In this document: one piece after another, positions 1-10,000 of the stretch
Layout of the letters: each line of letters opens with the position of its first letter
How positions within the stretch are numbered: position 1 is the stretch's first letter
Origin: Sphingobacteriaceae bacterium
GTDB lineage: Bacteria; Bacteroidota; Bacteroidia; Sphingobacteriales; Sphingobacteriaceae
NCBI GenBank assembly: GCA_947479815.1
Contig: CANKAT010000020.1
Span: 1-44,513, forward strand
Direction: 5' to 3'
Length of the DNA stretch: 44,513 nt
Notes under the pieces: model-generated
The model's input: the letters and a program-made list of their open reading frames with translations, nothing else
Told to the model about the DNA's origin: nothing
The model's database searches: none
Translations under genes and position numbers: made by a program

Positions 1-96
1 AGCATCCTGATCGCTTGTACTTAATGCGCCAACCACCTGGTTGATGGTATTGGATTCGTACAAATTAGATTTAGTGATGGCCATGGCACTTGGCGT
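1..96 (-). repeat. Module shared with adhesin A (copy 1)
   Basis: Bases 1-96 match 7765-7860 with only two differences (positions 7 and 19), then similarity drops. Both copies encode the start of the last cadherin-like repeat (NETPSAMAITKSNLYESN). The match probably continues off the window. Confidence 0.9.
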
Positions 97-3000
97 TTCG
101 TTGACATCAGTAATAGTGATGGAAAGTGCTTTTTCAAAACTTAATCCACCCGCATCGGTTACTTTTATTCTTACCGCATAACTATTTTTAGTTTCGAAAT
201 CAAATGCCGTAGTAGTTTTTAAAGTGCTGCCATCTAGTGTAAAGCTTGCATTATCTGCAGATCCTGTTCCGGCAACTAATGCAAAAGTAAAGGTATCACC
301 AGCATCTTCATCTGTTCCTGCTAACGTACCTACACTAGTACCTGATGCAGCATTTTCAGCAACACTTGTTGCATTTGCAGTAATATTAGTTGGGGCTTCA
401 TTTACATTTGTAACAGCAATGGTCAATGCTTTTTCAAAACTTAAGCCACCCGCATCGGTTACTTTAATTCTTACACTATAGCTAGTCTTTGTTTCATAGT
501 TAAATGAACCAACTGCGCTTAATGAAGAACCACTTATGCTAAATCTTGCATTGTCTGTGTCGCCTGTTCCCGCTACTAGTGTGTAGGTAAATGTTTCGCC
601 AATGTTACTATCTGTTGCCGATAAAGTTGCAATACTAGCACCTGCTGCATTGTTTTCATTGACACTTGAAACAGAAGTTGCGATGTTTGTTGGAGCCACA
701 TTAACGATGCTAAAGGTCTGGGTCTTTGTACCCGTATAGATACCCATCCCCGTGATGGTCACCGTGGCCGTCCCTAAATTCGTATTATCACTGTAGGCAA
801 CTGTATAATCTGTACCTAGGGTCAAGGTCGTGGCACCATCCTTTACTACAATGGCTGGAGTTAAGGCTGATCCCGTGTAGGTTTGATTCGCGATGGGTTC
901 AATCGTCAAAGTACTCACTGCCTTCGATACGATGCTAAAGGTCTGGGTCTTTGTACCTGTATAGATATCCATACCCGTGATTGTCACCGTTGCCGTGCCT
1001 ACATTTGTGTTATTGCTGTAGGCAACTGTATAATCTGTACCTAGGGTCAAGGTGGTAGTACCATCCTTTACTACAATTGCTGGAGTCAAGGCTGATCCCG
1101 TGTAGGTTTGGTTGGCAATCGGGTCGATCGTCAAGCTGCTTGCTGCTTTGGCAGTTATGTTCGCAGTTAATCCTGTTGGTTGACTTACCGTATAATTACC
1201 AGCTGCTGTACCTCCTAAAGTGTAACCAGTTACAGTAACTGCTTTGTTTGTTCCTACACTTGCATTGTTAAATGTTGCAGTGGCTGTTCCAGCTAGTGTA
1301 ACATTCGCTTGGTCTGCTGTTACAACTCCTACAAGTGTTGCAGTGCCGCCCAGCGTTGCTGTTAGGTTAGCATCGTATTCTTTATTGCTCGCAGTAACTC
1401 CTGTGATCGTTAATCCTAGCGCAGTAACAGTACTAGAAACTGTTGCTACATTAACTGTTTGCGCATTTGTAGAAGTACAGGTTACATCACCAGAATAAGG
1501 AGATCCTACAACTGAACTATTCGATTTTAATCTTACATAAACCGTAGTGATTGAAACTGTTCCACTGGTTTGAGTTAATGTAACTGTATTACCAAAGCCA
1601 CTAGTTGGTGAAACACTTACTTCAAAACCACTTGGAGCTGTAACAATTATATCATTAGTTAAAGAAACACCGCTTACACTGAAGCTGGTATTGCTTGATG
1701 CAGTTGCATATATAGTAGTTAATGCCGCTAATGTTCCAGTTGTTGTAATGGTTGCTAAATCACTAACCGTAATGCCATTGCCCGTTAAATCTGCTAGTAC
1801 TACAGCAGGATCAGCTCCTGCGTTCCAATCTTCTGCTGCTGCTAAATTATATGTTGTTCCTCCAATTGAACTGGTTCCAATCTTATTCAACAATGCATTA
1901 ATGGATGTTTTATCTGTAGCATTAAGTGTAATGCTAAAACTTGTTGCATTAGTTAGCTCAACATTTGATGTAGTTAACGAGTAAGAGCTACCACCTTCTC
2001 CTGTGAGGCTTAACTTACTCACATCAATATCATTAGTTGCTCCTGCTATAGCTACTAGGTTTGTTCCAGTTACTACCAATGCCCCTGTTGAAGCATTATA
2101 CGTTGCTGAAGTAATGGTGGGTGGCGGTGGAACATAGGTATACACCCATGCCGCACCCTGAATTGAATTATCGGCATACCCTCCCAGGATGGCGGTAGTA
2201 CCATCCGCGCTGATCGAGACAGCGTAGCCTTGTTGTGCATTACCTACAGCTCCTGTTCCTACTAATTTATCTCCCCGCTGGCTCCAGGTAGTTCCGCTTC
2301 GGGTAAAGACCCATGCGGCTCCCTGATTTGTATTATCGAGATTTCCACCCAGGATGGCGGTAGTACCATCTGCGCTGATCGAAACAGCAACACCTTGCTC
2401 TGCAGCACCGGTATTTCCTGTTCCTACTAATTTTGCTCCCTGCTGGGTCCAGGTAGCCCCGCTTCGGGTAAAGATCCATGCGGCGCCCTGATTTGTATTA
2501 TCGAGATTTCCACCCAGGATGGCGGTAGTACCATCCGCGCTGAGGGAAACAGCAGCACCTTGCCGTGCAGCACCGGTATTTCCTGTTCCTACTAATTTAA
2601 CTCCCTGCTGGGTCCAGGTAGTATCGCTCCGGGTAAAGATCCATGCGGCGCCCTGATCTGAATTATCGCGATTCCCTCCCACAATGGCGGTATTTCCATC
2701 CGCGCTAAGCGAAACAGCCCGACCTTGTTGTGCAGCACCGGTATTTCCTGTTCCTACTAATTTTGCTCCCTGCTGAGTCCAGGTAGTTCCGCTTCGGGTA
2801 AAGATCCATGCGGCGCCCTGATCTGAATTATCGCGATTCCCACTCACGATGGCGGTATTACCATCTGCACTAATCGAAACAGCCCGACCTTGCCGTGCAG
2901 CACCGGTATTTCCTGTTCCAACTAATTTATCTCCCTGCTGGCTCCAGGTAGTTCCGCTTCGCGTAAAGATCCATGCGGCCCCCTGGAATGAATTATCTGC

Positions 3001-6000
3001 ATACCCTCCCATAATGGCGGTATTCCCATCTGCGCTGAGTGAAACAGCAACACCTTGCTGTGCATTACCGACAGCTCCAGTTCCTACTAATTTTGCTCCC
3101 TGCTGGCTCCAGGTAGCTCCGCTTCGGGTATAGATCCATGCGGCCCCCTGAGATGAATTATCGGTATCACCTCCCACGATGGCGGTATTCCCATCTGCGC
3201 TGATTGAAACAATGTAACCTTGATTCGCTGCACCGGTATTTCCTGTTCCTACTAATTTAGCTCCCTGCTGTGTATTGGGTGTAGGTGCAACGCTGAGCGT
3301 AAAGGTTCCGGTGGAAGAGACGGATCCACCAGCCGTTGTTAAGGATATTGTTCCTGTTACCGCTCCAGGCATAACCATTCCCACTAGGCTAGTTCCGGTA
3401 TTGGAAATGACGATGGCTGCTGTACCACCAATGGTAAAGGCTGTTGGAGTTCCCAGGTTGGTTCCGGTTATGGTCACCAATGTACCTACCGGGCCGCTGG
3501 CTGGGCTAAAAGAGGTGATTGTTGTTGGTGGAACAACGATGCTAAAAGTCGCGGTTTTCGTTCCTATATAGCTCCCCATCCCTGTGATCGTCACTGTTGC
3601 TGTCCCCACATTCGTATTGTTGCTGTAGGCAACTGAATAATGTGTGCCTAGGGTCAAGGTTGTGGGTCCGTCCTTTACTACAATTGCTGGGGTCAATGGG
3701 GACCCGGTATAGCTTTGGTCAGCAATGGCATCAATCGTCAGCCTACTGACCGCCGCATTTAACGTCATGACTCGATTACCTGTTCCCGAGCCAGAAACAG
3801 CAACAAATAAACCATTTCCATAGGCTAAACCATACCAGGCATTATTTACTATTGATTTTTGAGCCGTCCAGGTAATCCCATCCGGGCTGGTCATTACTCG
3901 ATTTGTTCCATTATCAGAAACAGCTACGAATAAACCATTGCCATAGGTTAAACTGTACCAATTATTATCTTCTGCCGATGTTCTTGCTGTCCAGGTAATT
4001 CCATCTGGGCTGGTCATGACGCGATTTCCCGTTCCCGAAGTAGCAACCGATACAAACAAACCATTCCCATAGGCTAAGCCCCCCCAATTATTGTCCGCTG
4101 CGGATGTTCGAATAGTCCAGGTAATCCCATCTGGGCTAGTCATCACGCGATTTCCTATGCCAGAAGTAGAAACCGCTACAAACAACCCATTTCCATAGGT
4201 TACATTATACCAATTATTATCTGCTGCAGATGTGCGAGCGGTCCAAGTAATCCCATCTGGGCTGGTCATTACGCGATTTCCTGTGCCAGAGGAAGCTACG
4301 GCTACATATAATCCATTCCCATAGGCTACATTCCTCCAACTATAATCTGCTGCGGATGTTCGAATAGTCCAGGTAATCCCATCTGGGCTGGTCATGACTC
4401 TATTTCCTGTACCAGAGGAAGCAACGGCTACAAATAAACCATTCGCATAGGTTATTTCCCACCAGCCATTATCTGCTGCGGATGTGCGAATAGTCCAGGT
4501 AATCCCATCTGGGCTGGTCATTACTCGATTTCCTGTGCCACTATAAGCAATTGCTACAAATACTCCGTTTCCATACGCTACTCCATACCAGGAATTATCT
4601 GCTGCAGATGTTCTTGAGGTCCAAGGAACTATCTCAAAAGTTTGGGTTTTGGTGCCTGCATAGTTGCCCATCCCCGTGATGGTTACCGTAGCCGTACCCA
4701 AATCGGTGTTCGCCGTATAGGCAAGAGTATAATCCGTGCCTAGGGTCAAGGTTGTGGCACCGTCTTTTACTATAATTGCTGGAGTCAAGGCTGATCCAGT
4801 AAAGGTTTGATTTGCAATTGCATCAATCGTTAAGCTGCTCGCTGCCTTTGCTACGATGCTAAAGGTCGCGGTTTTCGTGCCTACATAGTTGCCCATCCCT
4901 GTGATCGTCACTGTAGCTGTCCCCACATTCGTGTTGTTGCTGTAAGCCACTGAATAGTGTGTGCCGAGGGTCAAGGTGGTGGCATCATCCTTTACTACAA
5001 TTGCTGGAGTCAAGGGGGCGCCCGTATAAGTTTGGTTCGCAATGGCATCAATCGTCAGCCTGCTGACCGCTGCATTTGAAGTCATCACTCGATTTCCTGT
5101 TCCGTCCCTGGAAACTGCCACAAAAAGGCCGTTTCCATAGGCTATCCCATTCCATAAATTGTCTGCCGCGGAGGTGCGGGTGGTCCAGGTAATCCCATCG
5201 GGGCTGGTCATGACCCGATTTCCTGTGCCACTTGCCGCTACCGCAACAAAAAGACCATTGGCAAAAACTACTCTATTCCAATTTAAATCTGCTGCGGATG
5301 TTCTGGAGGTCCAGGTAATCCCATCCGGGCTGGTCATGACCCGATTTCCTGTTCCAGTGACGCCTCTAGAAACCGCTACAAAAAGACCGTTACCAAAAGT
5401 CACATAATTCCACTCGTTCTCCGCTGCTGAATTTTGCAAAGTCCAGTTTATACCATCGGGGCTGGTCATTACCCGATTTCCAGTTCCAGTTCCAGAAACC
5501 GCAACAAAAAGACCATTTGCGTACGTTACACTATTCCATGAATTATTTGCTGGAGAAGTCTGAGATGTCCAGGTAATCCCATCGGGGCTGGTCATTACTC
5601 GATTACCTGTTCCAGTGGCGGATACCGCAACAAAAAGACCATTGCCGTAGGTAACATTCAACCAGGCATTATCTGCTGCAGAAGTTTGAGATGTCCAGGT
5701 AATGCCATCTGGACTTGTCATCACTCTATTTCCAAATACAGTTGTAGACACTGCAACAAAAAGCCCATTGCCATAGGTAACGCTATTCCAGGTATTGTCC
5801 GCTGCTGATGTACAAGAGGTCCACGTAATGCCATCTGGACTAGTCATCACACGATTACCTGTTCCGCTTCCAGAAACAGCAACAAATAGCCCATTTCCGT
5901 AAATCACACTATTCCATTGATTATCTGCCGCGGATGTTCTAGAGATCCAAGTATCTTGTGCTTGTACTTGAAAACAAAAAAATAAATTGATAACAATAAA

Positions 6001-6054
6001 AGCAAAAAAATAAATTTTTTGGTTTTTGCGTGAAAACGAATTTGGTGTAAGCAA
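1..6054 (-). CDS. Giant multi-repeat T9SS-type surface adhesin B (partial, C-terminus off window)
   Basis: One frame stays open from about 6054 to base 1 (at least 2018 codons); I checked it at seven separate points. There is no in-frame ATG between the upstream TAG and the signal peptide, so TTG at 6054-6052 is the likeliest start. It gives a charged n-region, a hydrophobic stretch and a VQA-Q cleavage site near residue 35. Domains by approximate residue: seven 42-aa repeats with NRVMTSPDGITWT (35-325); two Ig-like repeats (328-475); a second set of seven 42-aa repeats (476-762); Ig-like (765-835); IPT/TIG (836-921); seven 55-aa FG-GAP-like repeats with SADGNTAIVGG (925-1303); an unassigned stretch; YDG-like (1541-1630); two more Ig-like repeats; cadherin-like repeats (1785 onward). 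By analogy with adhesin A, the missing end should carry a T9SS type-B sorting domain. The role as a surface adhesin is inferred from architecture. Confidence 0.85.
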   Translation of the reverse strand, partial: MLTPNSFSRKNQKIYFFAFIVINLFFCFQVQAQDTWISRTSAADNQWNSVIYGNGLFVAVSGSGTGNRVMTSPDGITWTSCTSAADNTWNSVTYGNGLFVAVSTTVFGNRVMTSPDGITWTSQTSAADNAWLNVTYGNGLFVAVSATGTGNRVMTSPDGITWTSQTSPANNSWNSVTYANGLFVAVSGTGTGNRVMTSPDGINWTLQNSAAENEWNYVTFGNGLFVAVSRGVTGTGNRVMTSPDGITWTSRTSAADLNWNRVVFANGLFVAVAASGTGNRVMTSPDGITWTTRTSAADNLWNGIAYGNGLFVAVSRDGTGNRVMTSNAAVSRLTIDAIANQTYTGAPLTPAIVVKDDATTLTLGTHYSVAYSNNTNVGTATVTITGMGNYVGTKTATFSIVAKAASSLTIDAIANQTFTGSALTPAIIVKDGATTLTLGTDYTLAYTANTDLGTATVTITGMGNYAGTKTQTFEIVPWTSRTSAADNSWYGVAYGNGVFVAIAYSGTGNRVMTSPDGITWTIRTSAADNGWWEITYANGLFVAVASSGTGNRVMTSPDGITWTIRTSAADYSWRNVAYGNGLYVAVASSGTGNRVMTSPDGITWTARTSAADNNWYNVTYGNGLFVAVSTSGIGNRVMTSPDGITWTIRTSAADNNWGGLAYGNGLFVSVATSGTGNRVMTSPDGITWTARTSAEDNNWYSLTYGNGLFVAVSDNGTNRVMTSPDGITWTAQKSIVNNAWYGLAYGNGLFVAVSGSGTGNRVMTLNAAVSRLTIDAIADQSYTGSPLTPAIVVKDGPTTLTLGTHYSVAYSNNTNVGTATVTITGMGSYIGTKTATFSIVVPPTTITSFSPASGPVGTLVTITGTNLGTPTAFTIGGTAAIVISNTGTSLVGMVMPGAVTGTISLTTAGGSVSSTGTFTLSVAPTPNTQQGAKLVGTGNTGAANQGYIVSISADGNTAIVGGDTDNSSQGAAWIYTRSGATWSQQGAKLVGTGAVGNAQQGVAVSLSADGNTAIMGGYADNSFQGAAWIFTRSGTTWSQQGDKLVGTGNTGAARQGRAVSISADGNTAIVSGNRDNSDQGAAWIFTRSGTTWTQQGAKLVGTGNTGAAQQGRAVSLSADGNTAIVGGNRDNSDQGAAWIFTRSDTTWTQQGVKLVGTGNTGAARQGAAVSLSADGTTAILGGNLDNTNQGAAWIFTRSGATWTQQGAKLVGTGNTGAAEQGVAVSISADGTTAILGGNLDNTNQGAAWVFTRSGTTWSQRGDKLVGTGAVGNAQQGYAVSISADGTTAILGGYADNSIQGAAWVYTYVPPPPTITSATYNASTGALVVTGTNLVAIAGATNDIDVSKLSLTGEGGSSYSLTTSNVELTNATSFSITLNATDKTSINALLNKIGTSSIGGTTYNLAAAEDWNAGADPAVVLADLTGNGITVSDLATITTTGTLAALTTIYATASSNTSFSVSGVSLTNDIIVTAPSGFEVSVSPTSGFGNTVTLTQTSGTVSITTVYVRLKSNSSVVGSPYSGDVTCTSTNAQTVNVATVSSTVTALGLTITGVTASNKEYDANLTATLGGTATLVGVVTADQANVTLAGTATATFNNASVGTNKAVTVTGYTLGGTAAGNYTVSQPTGLTANITAKAASSLTIDPIANQTYTGSALTPAIVVKDGTTTLTLGTDYTVAYSNNTNVGTATVTITGMDIYTGTKTQTFSIVSKAVSTLTIEPIANQTYTGSALTPAIVVKDGATTLTLGTDYTVAYSDNTNLGTATVTITGMGIYTGTKTQTFSIVNVAPTNIATSVSSVNENNAAGASIATLSATDSNIGETFTYTLVAGTGDTDNARFSISGSSLSAVGSFNYETKTSYSVRIKVTDAGGLSFEKALTIAVTNVNEAPTNITANATSVAENAASGTSVGTLAGTDEDAGDTFTFALVAGTGSADNASFTLDGSTLKTTTAFDFETKNSYAVRIKVTDAGGLSFEKALSITITDVNETPSAMAITKSNLYESNTINQVVGALSTSDQDA
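2150..3275 (-). repeat. Seven tandem ~55-aa FG-GAP-like repeats (array 3)
   Basis: Seven units of about 165 bp encode QQGAKLVGTG, then QGxAVSLSADGNTAIVGG, then DNSxQGAAWIFTRSGTTW. The N-terminal unit is preceded by TPNT and the last stops at GAAWVYTY without the TTW strand, again a split first and last blade. The family resembles FG-GAP_2-type repeats and is unrelated in sequence to arrays 1 and 2. Confidence 0.85.
3765..4630 (-). repeat. Seven tandem ~42-aa repeats (propeller-like array 2)
   Basis: A second array of the same repeat family, again with exactly seven units. Six end in MTSPDGITWT and the last in MTLNAAV. The unit before the first repeat (VPWTS) supplies the missing strand. It is separated from array 1 by two Ig-like domains, so this is not one continuous array. 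Intra-array nucleotide similarity is high. Confidence 0.85.
5074..5955 (-). repeat. Seven tandem ~42-aa repeats (propeller-like array 1)
   Basis: Seven coding repeats of about 126 bp. The consensus is RTSAADNxW, then YGNGLFVAVS, then GTGNRVMTSPDGITWT. The first six end in MTSPDGITWT or a close variant; the seventh ends at MTSNAAV and lacks the last strand, while an extra W-x-S strand precedes the first repeat. This pattern suits a closed seven-bladed beta-propeller with velcro closure. Confidence 0.85.
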
Positions 6055-6101
6055 GGGCTTTATGGATCTATTTTTGAATCTTTTTTGAGGCTATTGAATT
6101 G

Positions 6102-6998
6102 TTATTTCTTCTTAATTAAGTTCAGTTGCAAGCCGATCTCAAATGTTCCGGTGGCATAACTCTTCAATTCCTGAGTTGGATTGTTGTACAGTAAAAATAA
6201 TTGCCAGTCTTTCTTTTGATGATAACTCAAGCCAAAACTCATGCTCTTATTACTATGGTACATACTCATGAATCCTAACTGATCGGATGCGGTTCTGATT
6301 TCTGCACCCACATCAAGAATGTTCTGGAAATTACGAACACCGCGATAAGCCACTTTAGGCTCAACCTGCCAGTCGGTAAGTTTGATTTTATAACCGATTG
6401 ACGTAAAAAATGTACCGAAATCTGCTGATTGCGCATCTTCAATCTTTAATTGACGCTTCAGGTTCGATATCGAACCCATCACACTCAGGTTGCTTGAGGT
6501 ATAAGCCATACCAAAATCGCCATCTAAGATGCTTTCCTGATCATTGAAACGGATGGCTGTTTGGTCATTGGCTGAACCAACAATGGCCTGGTTATTTAAT
6601 CGTTCGGTTTGTAAGCCCAATGAAATACCAAAATGCAGTTTCTTGCTGTCATCATTCAAAGGCAAGTGGTAGGCATAGCTTCCCTGAATACGGCTGCGGT
6701 TAAGCAAGCCGGCCTCATCTTTGAAAAAATTAATACCCACACCTACTTTTTCAGTACCATAATCGCCTGTTACTGATACATTTTTGGGTGAACCCGGAAT
6801 GTTATCCCACTGGTTACGGTAACCCAGGTTTAAACGCATGCCACTTTGATATCCTGCCATAGCAGGATTAGCCAAATATTGGTTCTGGAAATACTGAGCT
6901 CCTAAAGGGTTAATTTGGGCGCTTGAACTAGAAATACTTGCTGTAAATACCAGTGCTAGCACACCTAGCTGTATAAATGGTTTGAAATTGTTTTTCAT
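6102..6998 (-). CDS. PorP/SprF-family type IX secretion membrane protein
   Basis: A 298-aa outer-membrane beta-barrel-type protein with a signal peptide (SSSSAQ near residue 28) and the PorP/SprF start QINPLGAQYFQNQYLANPAM, followed by GYRNQW. Its length is normal for the family. Known members, such as Flavobacterium SprF, are needed for secretion or surface attachment of a neighbouring large T9SS cargo with a type-B sorting domain. Here the gene lies 19 bp after adhesin A and 47 bp before adhesin B on the same strand, so the three probably form one transcription unit. It likely serves one or both adhesins. Family assignment is firm; which cargo it serves is inferred. Confidence 0.92.
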   Translation of the reverse strand: MKNNFKPFIQLGVLALVFTASISSSSAQINPLGAQYFQNQYLANPAMAGYQSGMRLNLGYRNQWDNIPGSPKNVSVTGDYGTEKVGVGINFFKDEAGLLNRSRIQGSYAYHLPLNDDSKKLHFGISLGLQTERLNNQAIVGSANDQTAIRFNDQESILDGDFGMAYTSSNLSVMGSISNLKRQLKIEDAQSADFGTFFTSIGYKIKLTDWQVEPKVAYRGVRNFQNILDVGAEIRTASDQLGFMSMYHSNKSMSFGLSYHQKKDWQLFLLYNNPTQELKSYATGTFEIGLQLNLIKKK

Positions 6999-7017
6999 CT
7001 GTTGGTTGTACTAAAAC

Positions 7018-10000
7018 TTATTTGGTTATTGTAATAAATCCTCTTTTACTTACTTTTTGACCTGAAGGTGAATCAAAGGTCAAAACATAGTAATAGGTAC
7101 CCGATGGAAGTGGTGCGCCATTAAATAAACCCGTCCAATCATTGGCATAACCTGATTTTTTGTATATCAATACATTAGAACGGTCCAGTATAATTAACTG
7201 ATTATTAGGGTAGCTGCTTAAATTTTCAATCACCCAATTATCGTTTACTCCATCTCCATTTGGTGTTAAAATATTGTTTGGAACAATGTTCCAATCTTCC
7301 ATCACCTCTACAGTAATGCTTAGGGTAGTTGAACTTCCATAAACGTTGGTTACCGTAACGGAGTAGCTCTGTGTTTGGCTAGGTTGAGCTACAGGATTAT
7401 AAATGTTTGCTGAACTTAAGCTAGCAGATGGACTCCAATTAAAAGAGGCCATATCTATTCCACTCACATTCAGCTTAGAGGTTAAACCCTTACTGATTTT
7501 AGGAGTGGCACTCGCTACTGCCTGTATTTGTGTGCCATATTCATTACCTGTACCTGTAAGTGTTGGTAGCTGACTGATGCTTACCGTATACACTTTCTCA
7601 AAGCTCAGGCCTCCTTTATCGGTAGTTCGAACACGAATGCTATAGGAGTTCTTAGTTGCAAAACTAAATACCTGCGATGCTCTGATTTGATTACCACTCA
7701 CATTAAATGCGGCATTATCTGTTGAGCCTACACCCGAAACCAAACTGTAGGTATGACTATCGCCAGCATCTTGATCGCTTGTGCTTAATGCGCCAACCAC
7801 CTGGTTGATGGTATTGGATTCGTACAAATTAGATTTAGTGATGGCCATGGCACTTGGCGTCTCGTTTACATCAGTAATGGAAATACTCAGTGTTTTTTGA
7901 AAACTTAATCCACCTGCATCGGTTGTTTGTATACGAATGCTGTAACTGCTTTTAGCTTCAAAATCAAATATGTCTTTTGCCCCTAGGGTATTTCCAGAAA
8001 GGGTAAATTTGCTATTATCAGTGCTCCCGGCACCGCTTACTAGGCTATAAGTAAAACTATCTCCTGCATCTGGATCTGTACTGGCAAGTGTTCCTATAGA
8101 AGCGCCAACTGCGTTGTTTTCATCAATAGTTGCGTTACTTAAAGCGATCGCCGTAGGTGCTTCATTTACATTTGCTATAGTCAGGGTAAATTCTTTTTGA
8201 AAACTTAATCCAGCTGCATCGCTTGTTTGGATACGAATTTTGTAACTGCTTTTGGTTTCATAATCAAAGGCTTCTGTTGCTCTAAGGGTACTTCCAGCAA
8301 TGGTAAATTTGTCATTATCATCGATATTCATCCTGGCACCGTTTAGGTCATAAGTGTTTACTAAGCTATAAGTAAAACTATCGCCAGCATCTTGATCTGT
8401 ACTGGCAAGTGTTCCTATAGAAGCGTCAATTGCGTTGTTTTCATCAATAGTTGCGTTACTTAAAGCAATTGCCGTAGGTGCTTCATTTACATTTACTATA
8501 GTCAGGGTAAATTCTTTTTGAAAACTTAATCCACCAGCATCCCTTGTTTGGATACGAATTTTGTAACTGCTTTTGGTTTCATAATCAAAGGCTTCTGCTG
8601 CTTTAAGGGTATTTCCAGTAATGGTAAATTTGCTATTGTCAGTACTTCCGGCACCGCTTACTAGGCTATAAGTAAAACTATCTCCTGCATCTGGATCTGT
8701 ACTGGCAAGTGTTCCTATAGAAGCGTCAATTGCGTTGTTTTCACTAATAGTTGCGGTACTTAATGTGATATTTGAAGGGGCACTATTTGAAGGGCCAAAA
8801 TGGTTCGATCTTCTTATGCCGGGTGTACCAAATAAACCACCCCTGAATGCTACATTCATTACAAATAAATTGTCAGTCTCTGCCAATGAGCTTACTCCAG
8901 TCTTATATACAGTTACTCTGGGTGCACCCCCTGGACCAGCTAGTGCCATAGGATAGATTATACCATTAGCATCTTCAGCTACCCCAACATTAATAAAACC
9001 AGCAAATGGAATAGCGGCGGCTATACCTGCGGTATTTGAATCTAATATAACCCCAAATTCGCTATTCGAAGTCCCGACAATTATATCGGATATATTTCCA
9101 TTATTAAGGTAGCCGGAAGCTATGCTTAGGCCGCCAACAGAAGTTGTATTATTGAAAGCAAAAAAATTATCTATTACAGTTGGCGAGTTGCCTTTACCAT
9201 TAGTATTAAATGATTTGATATTATATCCACCATTACTGGCTGGCGCAGTTATTACCTCATCAACTCCATCTCCATTTCTGTCTCCTGCAGCAACCCTCAC
9301 GCCTCCCGTAAATGCTGGAGAATAGGCAAAAAAATCATTGAGTGTTGAAGTGGTAACCGCACCAGTTGCACTACCAGCGTATACTTGAACCCGGGATCCA
9401 CCTGTTGCTCCTGCTCCAACTATAATATCGTCGAAATCATCTGCGTTGGTTCTTCCAGTTGCCACATAAACTCCGCCAGTAAAACTGGGCGCGCTAAATG
9501 CAAAAAAACTTTTCTGTAAAGATACTGCACCAGTTGATGGGTTTACATTATATACATTAACCTGTGGTCCTCCGCCTGGCCCTGCTCCTGTAATAACATC
9601 CATATTCCCGTCACCATTTATATCCCCTAAGGCAACTCGAACACCGCCCAAAAAACTTGAGGCATAAGCAAAAAAAGATACATAGGTTCCATTGGTAAAG
9701 GTGATAGTAACTAATGGCCCACCACCAGCATCAGCTCCAACGGCTGTAAATTTTGCTAATGAAGGCTGTCCAGCAACCATGGGTTGTGCAGGCGCAGTTG
9801 GAGCTATAATACTTGGAGTTGTAATTTGATTTGATGCAGCAGAAGCATTACTGGATCCTATTCCATTTACAGCCTTCACGGTAAAGGTATAGCTGGTACT
9901 AGGCGCCAAATTGCTAACAGAAATAGTACCTGATCCTGCTCCATAAAAGGTACCTGCACCTCCTGCTGGCGAAGAAGTGACCACATAACCTGTAATGGCC

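Noticed and set aside
224-3571. Several plus-strand ORFs across the repeat region
   Set aside because: They are antisense shadows of the repetitive adhesin frame; their sequences are low-complexity Val/Ala/Pro-rich and have no start context or family.
2150-5955. CRISPR-like array, because of the regular repeats
   Set aside because: Repeats are whole protein modules of about 126 or 165 bp in frame, without unique spacers of fixed length or cas genes.
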